Of a stretch of 64,000 nucleotides of DNA, positions 26,030-33,498 are shown in pieces. Positions within the stretch are counted from its first letter, which is position 1, and every line of letters begins with the position of its first letter. Both the position numbers and the translations under genes were made by a program. Origin of the DNA: Fibrisoma montanum (GTDB lineage Bacteria > Bacteroidota > Bacteroidia > Cytophagales > Spirosomataceae); assembly GCF_003583365.1 (NCBI RefSeq), contig NZ_QXED01000010.1, positions 171,726 to 235,725 of the forward strand, written 5' to 3'. Below the pieces are notes generated by a model. That model ran no database searches. It had not been told where the DNA came from and saw nothing but the letters and a program-made list of their open reading frames with translations.

Positions 26030-28267
26030 TCAATCAACCGGATCAATCGGAAACGAAATAAAGAAGGTAGCCCCCCGGTTTGGCTCACTGTGGTACCAGA
26101 TTTTACCCCGGTGTCGGCTAACAATACGCTTCACAATGGCCAGCCCTACGCCAGACCCTTTAATTGTCCGGGCGTTTTCCAGCCGCTTGAACAGATCAAA
26201 CATTTTACCGGCTTCCTTCATATCGAAGCCGATGCCGTTGTCGGCTACCTGATACACCACCTCACCGCCTTTCTGCTGCCCACTGACCCGAACGTGCCCC
26301 TCGGGCCGTGGTCGCGTGTATTTGGCTGCATTTGCCACCAGGTTAGTGAACAGCTGCGTAACCATGGTCGGGTCGGCGTTGAACGACGGCGTATCGGCCA
26401 GGTCAATTTTCAGCGCCCGGTCTTTTTCGGAAATCAGCACCTCTTCCCGAATGCTTTCGAGCAGCTTCCGCATATCGATCGGCTCGGTGTTAATCTCCGT
26501 CCGACCCATGCGGGAGTAGTAGAGGATGTGCCGGATCAGCGACCGCATCTTATCGGTCGAATCCATGATCTTCTGAAACAGCGCCCGGGCGTCGGGATTG
26601 AAGTCCTGGCCGTATTCTTCGAGCAGGATTTCGGCGTAGCACCGGATCGACGACAGGGGCGTTCTCAGGTCGTGCGATACGGTGTAGCTGAACGCGTCCA
26701 GTTCCTCGTAAGCCGCCTGCAGCCGCTGGTTGAGCAGCCGGATCTCATTGGCCTGCTTGGTCACAATCTGCAGAATATCTTCCCGGAGTTTCACGGCCGC
26801 CGACACCTCTACTTCGGTCCAGGGTTCGGTCGTATTGCGCACCTGTTCGGTCCAGGCCGCAAAACTCTTGCGCGGACTTAGCCGCAGGTCGCCGTTGTCG
26901 GTTACCGAAACGGGTTTTTCAGGATTACCGGCCCAGGTCACCTGCCGAATCCGCTCCGGTTTGAACCAGAGCAGGTATTCGTTCAGCTCCCGCGATAGCT
27001 CGATGGCCAGCAGCCCGGCTCCCACGCCCGCATACGCTTCGGCGGGCGGATACAGCACCGGCAACTGGTTGGTTTCCATGAACGTATTCGGGTTGGCCGT
27101 TTTCAGCCAGGTTGTCAGCTCCCGGATGGCCGCTTCGTCGGGTGTTTGTCCCAGGTGATACTGCTGGTTGTTGAACAGCAGCACCAGGCCCGTGGCCGAA
27201 TTCAGGTCGAGCGCTGTTATCTGCCGCTTGGTCAGCGCCCGCACTACGTCGTCGTCCGCCAGCAACTGCTCGTGCAATTGCTGACCGGACTCGCGGCTTT
27301 GCTGAAGCAAGTGCTGATCTTCGGCATCGCGCCGAAACTCAAGTGCCGCCGATAGTAGCTGGCTGACGAACCGGGCCGACTGCCGGGCCGAGAAATCGAC
27401 GAACCGGGGCGAATAATGATGGCACGACATCAGGCCCCAGAGCTCACCGCGATACAGCAGCGAAATGCTCATCGACGCCTGAACGCCCATGTTTTTGAGG
27501 TACTCGATATGCACCGGCGAAACGGCCCGCAAGGTCGAATGGGTCAGGTCCAGCGGCCGATTTTCTGCCAACTCCGGGCTGGACAGGATGGCCGACGGCG
27601 TACTGCCGGCGTCGGCTATAAGCCGCACGAGGTTGATCTTGTACAGTTCGCGGGCCTGCCGTGGAATATCGGATGCCGGGTAATGCAGCCCCAGAAACGG
27701 TTCCAGATGCGGTTCCTTCTCTTCGGCAATAACCTGCCCGTGCCAGTCTGAACCGAAGCGGTAAACCATGACCCGGTCGAAGCCAATAATCTCCTTGACT
27801 CGCCGGGCGGTGTTCTGGAGCAGATCGGTAAGCTGGCGGCTGGACTGGACCTCGTTCAGCGCTTCGGCAATCAGCCGCTGGTTGTACGACATGTTCGACG
27901 TATCGCCGGCCGGTTCCCACTCCAGCAGCAGCAGGTCGTCGTGTTCGTGAATAATCAGATTGAGGAGCCGGCCACCAATTCTGACCTGGTGCGGGTTGAT
28001 GGTATCCCAGGAGCCACTGCGTCGACCAACGTTCAGCAGTTCCTTCAGGTTATTGACGGGCAGGTCCGTTTTGGCTAGCAGCGTGTCGAGCGACTGCCCC
28101 AATAGTTCGCTGACGGATTGTCCAACCAGATCGGCCACGTTGGCGCTGGCGTGAACAATGGTGTATGTCTCCGGTTTGATGGCAACCAGATACCCGTGGG
28201 ACTGAACATGACCCAATATGTGGATGGGCTCCTGTTCACAGGAAGTGATATTAACGTTGAGTGTCAT
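26030..28267 (-). CDS. bphP: Bacteriophytochrome sensor histidine kinase
   Basis: A 745-residue PAS-GAF-PHY-histidine kinase. The chromophore Cys is Cys10 in SCEQEPIHILGHVQSHG, matching the biliverdin-binding site of bacteriophytochromes. The GAF chromophore pocket signature is YPASDIPRQAREL, and the PHY tongue region follows. The kinase core contains SHDLRTPLSSIRCYAEIL, NLVANAAKY, DNGIGFD and GSGVGLAIVKRI. The ATG at 28267 places Cys10 at the normal position; the frame open to 28390 would add non-conserved residues. It begins a three-gene operon with the response regulator and heme oxygenase, so light sensing and chromophore supply are coexpressed. Confidence 0.96.
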   Translation of the reverse strand: MTLNVNITSCEQEPIHILGHVQSHGYLVAIKPETYTIVHASANVADLVGQSVSELLGQSLDTLLAKTDLPVNNLKELLNVGRRSGSWDTINPHQVRIGGRLLNLIIHEHDDLLLLEWEPAGDTSNMSYNQRLIAEALNEVQSSRQLTDLLQNTARRVKEIIGFDRVMVYRFGSDWHGQVIAEEKEPHLEPFLGLHYPASDIPRQARELYKINLVRLIADAGSTPSAILSSPELAENRPLDLTHSTLRAVSPVHIEYLKNMGVQASMSISLLYRGELWGLMSCHHYSPRFVDFSARQSARFVSQLLSAALEFRRDAEDQHLLQQSRESGQQLHEQLLADDDVVRALTKRQITALDLNSATGLVLLFNNQQYHLGQTPDEAAIRELTTWLKTANPNTFMETNQLPVLYPPAEAYAGVGAGLLAIELSRELNEYLLWFKPERIRQVTWAGNPEKPVSVTDNGDLRLSPRKSFAAWTEQVRNTTEPWTEVEVSAAVKLREDILQIVTKQANEIRLLNQRLQAAYEELDAFSYTVSHDLRTPLSSIRCYAEILLEEYGQDFNPDARALFQKIMDSTDKMRSLIRHILYYSRMGRTEINTEPIDMRKLLESIREEVLISEKDRALKIDLADTPSFNADPTMVTQLFTNLVANAAKYTRPRPEGHVRVSGQQKGGEVVYQVADNGIGFDMKEAGKMFDLFKRLENARTIKGSGVGLAIVKRIVSRHRGKIWYHSEPNRGATFFISFPIDPVD

Positions 28268-28505
28268 AAACAATTGGAGCAATCTGAGCTGACTAAAAAG
28301 TAAGTAATCAGTTAAAAGATCACCACATTCGGCTACGTAAACGGTTTGCAATATACGTCTTTTTTCCCGACGATGAAATACGTCCTCCATCCCGACCGCT
28401 CTCCCCTTTCCGGCTCCATTTATCCCTTTTATTCAACCCGCCGACACCTTCTTTACAATATTTTCCTTTTGCTTCCGACTACCCTGCTGTATAGCAAGCA
28501 GAATC

Positions 28506-29138
28506 GTGAACGCACTACGTATCAACTTAACACTCAGCAGCTCCACGGCCGAAAACCCCGCTCCTGAACCGCCGAATGCCGCTTTAGGCGAAACGGTCCG
28601 GCGCGAACGGTCACGGCTGCTGGCGTTCATTCGCCGGCGGCTGCCCGACCCGGACGAAGCCGAAGACGTACTGCAGGACGTATTCGTGGAGCTGACCGAA
28701 GCGTACCAGCTCGCCAAACCCATTGAGCGCGTGGCGTCATGGCTGTTTGCCGTGGCCCGTAATAAAATTAGCGACTGGTACCGAAAAGCCCGGCCCAACG
28801 GGATGCAGACTGTTTCGCTCAACGCGCCCGACTTCGCCCCGGACGACGACGGCGAGGTGCCGATGCTGGGTCAGTGGCTGGCCGCTGCCGACGATACAGG
28901 TCCCGAAAGCGAGTTTTTTCGCGAAACGCTTTACGAAGCGCTCACGGAGGCCCTTGCCGAACTGCCCGCCGATCAGCGCGACGTATTTGTCAGGCACGAA
29001 CTGGAGGGGCAAAGTTTCAAGGAGATGGCCGCTGAGTGGAACGTTCCCGTGAACACCCTGCTGTCGCGAAAACGATACGCCGTGCTGCACCTTCGCGAAC
29101 GACTACGCGATCTGTACGATGACTTATTTAATGAGTGA
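28506..29138 (+). CDS. ECF-type RNA polymerase sigma factor
   Basis: A 210-residue sigma-70 family protein. Region 2 is at about residues 35-110 (DEAEDVLQDVFVELTEAY, then WLFAVARNKISDWYRK) and region 4 at about 135-200 (LPADQRDVFVRHELEGQSFKEMA, then NTLLSRKRYAVLHLRERL). A GTG at 28506 is the start. No anti-sigma gene follows; instead there are two small membrane proteins. Divergent from bphP with a 238-base gap. The last codons form part of the 24-base inverted repeat at 29133-29227. Confidence 0.93.
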   Translation: MNALRINLTLSSSTAENPAPEPPNAALGETVRRERSRLLAFIRRRLPDPDEAEDVLQDVFVELTEAYQLAKPIERVASWLFAVARNKISDWYRKARPNGMQTVSLNAPDFAPDDDGEVPMLGQWLAAADDTGPESEFFRETLYEALTEALAELPADQRDVFVRHELEGQSFKEMAAEWNVPVNTLLSRKRYAVLHLRERLRDLYDDLFNE

Positions 29139-29227
29139 ATGAGCGAAAGAGTGAATTTTAACCAGCAGTATGACCGAATGTCGCTTTCAGGATAGCACTA
29201 ATAATTCATTCTTTCGCTCATTCACTC
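29133..29227. repeat. Quasi-palindrome with GAGTGAATGAGCGAAAGA vocabulary
   Basis: Arms 29133-29156 and 29204-29227 match at 23 of 24 positions. A further run of the same words (CATTCTTTCACTCTTT) extends to 29246. The left arm overlaps the sigma-factor stop codon at 29136-29138. The 47-base loop is not repetitive. It lies inside a probable operon, upstream of the first small membrane protein. Confidence 0.85.
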
Positions 29228-29260
29228 TTTCATTCTTTCACTCTTTAAACCAACGAACCC

Positions 29261-29593
29261 ATGTGGATTTTAAAAGGAATTGGATTGGCCGCGCTGGGTA
29301 TTGCGGTGTTTTTACTCGCTACGTACGTAGTGATGCGGCTTTGGAACTGGCTGGTGCCCTCGTTGTTCAATGGCCCCCGGCTGCGCTTTGTTCAGGCATT
29401 GGGGCTGTTCTTCCTGGCCCGGTTGTTATTCGGATTTGGCTTCGGACGGGGTGGCTATGGCTATCGCGGCCAGCATAACCACTGGCGCCACGAACAGCAC
29501 CGGATGGAACCCCGACCGGAAAAACAGAACACAAGCCAGTCGATTCACTATCCGAATTCGGGCAAAACCAGTACTTATCAAACGATTTACTAA
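29261..29593 (+). CDS. Small membrane protein, tandem paralogue A
   Basis: A 110-residue protein with an N-terminal membrane helix (GIGLAALGIAVFLLATYVVM), the block LWNWLVPSLFNGPRLRFVQALGLFFLARLLFG, then a Gly/Tyr/His/Arg-rich tail. The same block recurs in the next gene, so the two are tandem paralogues. It follows the ECF sigma factor by 122 bases and precedes paralogue B by 3 bases. No known domain was recognised; a role in the envelope response controlled by the sigma factor is inference. Confidence 0.8.
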   Translation: MWILKGIGLAALGIAVFLLATYVVMRLWNWLVPSLFNGPRLRFVQALGLFFLARLLFGFGFGRGGYGYRGQHNHWRHEQHRMEPRPEKQNTSQSIHYPNSGKTSTYQTIY

Positions 29594-29596
29594 GCA

Positions 29597-30016
29597 ATGA
29601 AACGATTCTGGATTCGCCGGGGCTTACGGTTTCTCGGCTTTGCGATACTCTTTGTCGGCCTGGCCGGTCTGGCCGTCATGGCCCTCTGGAACGCGCTGCT
29701 CCCCAGTATCCTGGGTGTGTCGGCTATCAATTTTGGGCAGGCCCTTGGCTTGCTGGTCTTGAGCCGCCTGCTGTTCGGTGGCTTTCGGGGGTATGGCTAC
29801 GGGCCCGGTTGGCGAAGGGGGCACGGCCCCCGCGGGTATGCCTGGAAGCAGAAAATGGCCGAACGCTGGCAGACCATGACGCCCGAAGAACGCGAACAGC
29901 TCCGGCAGCAGTGGCGCAACCGGTGTGGCGGGGGTCGCTACGGTCGCGAGTGGCGGGGGGCTCAGCCCGAACAAACCGGCCAGCCCCCGCAGGACCCAAC
30001 CGAAACCGCCATCTGA
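29597..30016 (+). CDS. Small membrane protein, tandem paralogue B
   Basis: A 139-residue protein similar to the preceding one: membrane helix FLGFAILFVGLAGLAVMAL, then LWNALLPSILGVSAINFGQALGLLVLSRLLFGGF. The C-terminal half is charged and Arg/Gly-rich, with the helical EEREQLRQQWRNRC segment that recalls periplasmic metal-sensor (CnrR/CpxP-like) proteins. That resemblance is weak. The start is the ATG at 29597, 3 bases after the previous stop codon. Coexpressed with the ECF sigma factor by context. Confidence 0.8.
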   Translation: MKRFWIRRGLRFLGFAILFVGLAGLAVMALWNALLPSILGVSAINFGQALGLLVLSRLLFGGFRGYGYGPGWRRGHGPRGYAWKQKMAERWQTMTPEEREQLRQQWRNRCGGGRYGREWRGAQPEQTGQPPQDPTETAI

Positions 30017-30096
30017 GCGCAATTCCGTTTGCTCGTGGGGCGCGAACAATGCGCCGGGTGTCTCGTTACAGTAGAAACAAAACCAGAACGAATACC

Positions 30097-30318
30097 ATGA
30101 ACAGACGGATGATGGACGGCGACCCCGATAGCGGTGGCGGTCGGGTCGAAGGCGAAGGGACATTCAACGGTGGTATGACCACCGAACAGATGGCCGGCAT
30201 GGAACCGCTGCCCGACGAAGAAGACAACGCCGATATTGACAGCAATACCCTCGGCGGTACGTCGGATACGGGAGCAGGGCCGGTGGGTGACGGCGAACCC
30301 GCTGACGCAGATCAATAA
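30097..30318 (+). CDS. Small acidic hydrophilic protein
   Basis: A 73-residue protein that is Gly-, Asp- and Glu-rich and has no hydrophobic segment (for example MEPLPDEEDNADIDSN). The ATG at 30097 is used; the longer open frame upstream overlaps paralogue B in another frame and looks like a shadow. It is the last gene before the strong terminator at 30331. No family was recognised. It appears real because of its position in the sigma-factor operon and its low-complexity but biased composition. Confidence 0.6.
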   Translation: MNRRMMDGDPDSGGGRVEGEGTFNGGMTTEQMAGMEPLPDEEDNADIDSNTLGGTSDTGAGPVGDGEPADADQ

Positions 30319-30330
30319 ACTGATACGTCA

Positions 30331-30356
30331 AACGCCCGGCTGCGCAGCCGGGCGTT
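30331..30356. terminator. Terminator, GC-rich stem
   Basis: A perfect 12-base stem AACGCCCGGCTG / CAGCCGGGCGTT with a CG loop, followed by TGCTATTTTTTCC. It sits between the acidic protein gene and the end of the converging haloperoxidase gene. Confidence 0.85.
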
Positions 30357-30358
30357 TG

Positions 30359-31777
30359 CTATTTTTTCCATTGGAGGGCGTTGATGTTGCCGCCGATGAC
30401 CTTACCTTCCTTCAGGCCCGTATCGTTGTCCTGCTGGGTGTGGATTCCGCCCAGGAACCGCGAGTAGGCACATTCTTCGGCCGTTTCCCACAACGACGCA
30501 AACGTACGGGCTTTATATTCCACATTCCGACCAAAATCCTTCGGTCGGCCCACGTGTGAATTGTCGACCAGCCCGAAGTTTTCGCCGTAAAGGTCTGTCA
30601 GCACCGTGGCGGTTGCCGATGCCTGCGTAGCATGACCGGACGAAAACGCCGGGAAAGGGGGCTCCGGCCAGAATGGCGACCACGTTTTGTCCACATTGGC
30701 CCGGATGAACGAAGACGGCCGCTCGTTGTGATACGTGTACTTACACTTCCAGCAGTTGATGAACGCATCGGCCACGGCCATACCCACGCGGGCGTAGGTT
30801 TCAACCGCTTTGGCCAGGTTCGCCCCGGCAGTTCGTATCGTGATCGTAGCCAGGTTGTACGAGTGGCCCGGGGGCGTAAAGGTCTGACTTGGATCGTCGC
30901 CCCACCACATGGCAATTTCTTTCTCCGTTTGCGTCAGCCGAAGGTTTTTGTCGTAAACGGCTTTGTATAGTTTATAATACTCGGAACCAGGGCTGGTTGA
31001 ATAGGGTGCCGGCGTTGGCATTTCCAGGCTACCATTTGCGGGGGCAAAGGTTCGGTTGCGGCCCCAGTACGGATGAAGCGCCCGCCGGATTGCCACCTGC
31101 CCATCGAAAGGTGGGCTCCATGAGCCGGGCGTCGTGGGCAGAACATACCCAATTGGAAAAGGGTCTTTGTAACCCTGATGCCCCCCGTCGGTTTTCGACC
31201 ACTCATAAATGGCCGCTCCTACGGCCTGCCCGAACGCAATGGACCGGGCCACAACCGCTTTGTCCTTAAGCGTATCGCCATACGCCGTGCGCATCGCCAT
31301 GTCGAGCGAATCAATGCTGGTTTTGTGGAACGCCGACGTGTGTTCGTACAGGTTTTTAAGCAGAACCGCCTGGGCCGCATTCAGGGCCAGCGGCCAGTTG
31401 TAGACGCTATCCGTTTTGGGCATCGGAAACTGCTTGATGCCTTTCAGCTGCCCCACCAGCGACTGCCGGTCGGCGATGCCATAGACGGTGGTTTCGTACA
31501 TGGCCAGTCCCAGATAACCAAATTCCCGCGACGCGTAGGTCGGCGAGTTGCCGGGCGTTCCGGCGGTAATGCGCAGGGCCATATTGGCCCAGTGAACAGC
31601 CAGCCTGGCATCGTAGGTATTCGTAGATCGACCCTTTGGATACACCGGTTCCGGCTTGAAATCAGGCCCCGGGTCCGGCTCCGGTGAGGTGCACCCCTGC
31701 ACCAGCCACACACCGCCCAGTACCCACAACCAGACGCCCGCCGGTTGCCCTATCCATCGAAAAAAATTCCTGGCCAT
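30359..31777 (-). CDS. Vanadium-dependent haloperoxidase / PAP2-family lipoprotein
   Basis: A 472-residue protein. The N-terminus (MARNFFRWIGQPAGVWLWVL, then GGVWLVQGCTS) is a lipoprotein signal with the Cys in GCTS. The vanadate/phosphate site is present as NERPSSFIR (RP motif), FSSGHATQASATATVL (SGH motif) and SRFLGGIHTQQDN (SRxxxGxH motif). Such proteins either oxidise halides or act as acid phosphatases; the sequence cannot decide which. The ATG at 31777 is preferred to the frame open to 31867, which starts inside the susD terminator. It lies downstream of susD but behind that terminator. Confidence 0.88.
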   Translation of the reverse strand: MARNFFRWIGQPAGVWLWVLGGVWLVQGCTSPEPDPGPDFKPEPVYPKGRSTNTYDARLAVHWANMALRITAGTPGNSPTYASREFGYLGLAMYETTVYGIADRQSLVGQLKGIKQFPMPKTDSVYNWPLALNAAQAVLLKNLYEHTSAFHKTSIDSLDMAMRTAYGDTLKDKAVVARSIAFGQAVGAAIYEWSKTDGGHQGYKDPFPIGYVLPTTPGSWSPPFDGQVAIRRALHPYWGRNRTFAPANGSLEMPTPAPYSTSPGSEYYKLYKAVYDKNLRLTQTEKEIAMWWGDDPSQTFTPPGHSYNLATITIRTAGANLAKAVETYARVGMAVADAFINCWKCKYTYHNERPSSFIRANVDKTWSPFWPEPPFPAFSSGHATQASATATVLTDLYGENFGLVDNSHVGRPKDFGRNVEYKARTFASLWETAEECAYSRFLGGIHTQQDNDTGLKEGKVIGGNINALQWKK

Positions 31778-31853
31778 ACGCCCTTTAATGAGTTCCGCTG
31801 TTCTTTGGTAACAAGATACAATCTGCGCCCAAACCGTTGTAACGCAAAAGCAA

Positions 31854-31886
31854 AAAAGCAGGCTCAAATTATATGAACCTGCTTTT
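31854..31886 (-). terminator. Terminator after susD
   Basis: Stem AAAAGCAGG(C)TCA / TGA(A)CCTGCTTTT with one mismatch, 27 bases after the susD stop codon. On the minus strand it is followed by a T-rich stretch. Confidence 0.75.
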
Positions 31887-31912
31887 CACTCGCGCATGAT
31901 TAAAAGGTATGA

Positions 31913-33445
31913 CTATTGTTTATCCCACCAGACGCGGGTATCCAGGTTATCCGGCCCTTGGCGTTGAATAGCTTCAGTCACTTTAGCCAGGTTTACCGAA
32001 ATTTCGAGGTCCGGGTACGACAACCGACGAATGAAATCGCCTTTGATCTCCTTGCCCGGATACGGATTTGGCCTCAGGGCTGGGAACCCGCTCCGGCGGA
32101 AGTTGGCGAACACCTCCGGACCGTTGAGGAACGATGCTATCCAGTACTGCGTGTTGATCAACTCCAGCCCTCGGGCGGCAACGTAGGGATTGGCCTGTAG
32201 GTAAGCCGTAATCGCGGCTGCCGGCACCAATGATGTGGCGTCATAATCACCCAGTTGCTGCATGTGCGCCGTTACACCGGCATTGTAGAAATCAGCCGGG
32301 CTACCGGTTGTCCAGCCCCGCTGAGCCGCTTCGGCCAGCAGCAACTGCGTCTGGGCATACGTAACGAAGAACGTAGGCGCAAACTGGCTGCCCATCCGCG
32401 TACGGTCCAACTGCGTATAATCGTAGAAACTCGCCAGCCCATCCCGGGTAGCCTGCGCCGGAATCGTACCGTTGTCGAAGCCGAGTGGCATGCCGATCTG
32501 CACCGCCTGGTCGCGGTTGGCACGAGCCGTCGTTTGCTCCGGACCACTCTTGGCTCCTACGTAGCGCACGGCAATGGACCCAAGCCGAGGGTCTTTTGTC
32601 GTTTTCAGGTAGTCGACAAAATTAGCCGTCAGGTAATAGTTCGCGGCTTCCGTCGAGTTGAGGGTAGCCCCTACCGGATTGGTATAGTTCGCGTTGTTCT
32701 TGATAACCGCGTTGTCGGCATTGTTCTGCATCAATCCACCCGCCACGGCTTTTTGGACCGTCGACTGAGCCAGGGTCGGATTGACCTTCACCAGACGCAT
32801 ACCGGCCCGCAGCATCAGGGAATACCCCAGGCGTCGCCACTTGATGATGTTGCCACCATAGAGTACTTCACCGGCTTCGGTCGCCTTCTTGTCATCCAGC
32901 GCGGCCGTGGCTTCGGTGAGTTCCTTCAGGATGTCGTTGTAGATACTTTCCTGCGTATCGTATTTGGGCGAAATATTCGCGCCGATAAAGCCAAGACCAG
33001 CCTCCGAATACGGCACATCACCGTACGAATCCGTCAATACCATCGATACATACGACCGCCAGATTCGGGACATGTTGTACAGGTTCGACCGGTTCGGATC
33101 GGCTTTGGTCTGGTTCTGTACATCGATCAGGTAACGCACAACGTCCCGGTAGTACCGCTGCCAGAGACCCGCATTTGGTCCGGTTGGTCCGCGGTTATCG
33201 ATGTTAAAGTTTCCGCCGGCCAGTACGCCCGAGTTAGGCGAAAACATCTGCTGGACAATCGGATGCTCAAAGACCAGCGTCGACCCCGGGAACGTAGTGT
33301 TGATCAGGGAATTGTTAAACGTAAACACCGGGTTTAGCGCCGTAGCAGCCGTTGGGTTAACGTTTAGCTCATCAAACCCGTTTTCGCAGCTACTCGCGCT
33401 GAGAAGCAGCGCGGCCGTCGATAGTGTTAACAGTATTTTTTTCAT
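31913..33445 (-). CDS. SusD/RagB-like nutrient-binding outer-membrane lipoprotein
   Basis: A 510-residue lipoprotein. Signal MKKILLTLSTAALLLSASS is followed by the lipobox Cys in SCENGFDELNVNPTAAT. The FDELNVNPTAATAL start and the body (GEVLYGGNIIKWRRLGYSLML, RAGMRLVKVNP) match the SusD-like_2 group. SusD sits over the SusC channel and hands over the nutrient; the type of substrate cannot be predicted here, because no glycoside hydrolase or peptidase lies nearby. It starts 53 bases after the susC stop codon, so the two are cotranscribed. Confidence 0.92.
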   Translation of the reverse strand: MKKILLTLSTAALLLSASSCENGFDELNVNPTAATALNPVFTFNNSLINTTFPGSTLVFEHPIVQQMFSPNSGVLAGGNFNIDNRGPTGPNAGLWQRYYRDVVRYLIDVQNQTKADPNRSNLYNMSRIWRSYVSMVLTDSYGDVPYSEAGLGFIGANISPKYDTQESIYNDILKELTEATAALDDKKATEAGEVLYGGNIIKWRRLGYSLMLRAGMRLVKVNPTLAQSTVQKAVAGGLMQNNADNAVIKNNANYTNPVGATLNSTEAANYYLTANFVDYLKTTKDPRLGSIAVRYVGAKSGPEQTTARANRDQAVQIGMPLGFDNGTIPAQATRDGLASFYDYTQLDRTRMGSQFAPTFFVTYAQTQLLLAEAAQRGWTTGSPADFYNAGVTAHMQQLGDYDATSLVPAAAITAYLQANPYVAARGLELINTQYWIASFLNGPEVFANFRRSGFPALRPNPYPGKEIKGDFIRRLSYPDLEISVNLAKVTEAIQRQGPDNLDTRVWWDKQ

Positions 33446-33498
33446 AAACTATGGTTCGTTTGACTACCTGTAGGCGGTTGTTTGCCAACAGGTTTTTT

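Noticed and set aside
29809..30318. A 169-residue open frame over the small acidic gene
   Set aside because: Its first 96 residues overlap paralogue B in another frame and are Arg/Pro-rich shadow sequence; only the ATG at 30097 looks real.
32255..33337. A 360-residue plus-strand frame over susD
   Set aside because: Antisense shadow of the susD gene; Arg/Val-rich and without motifs.
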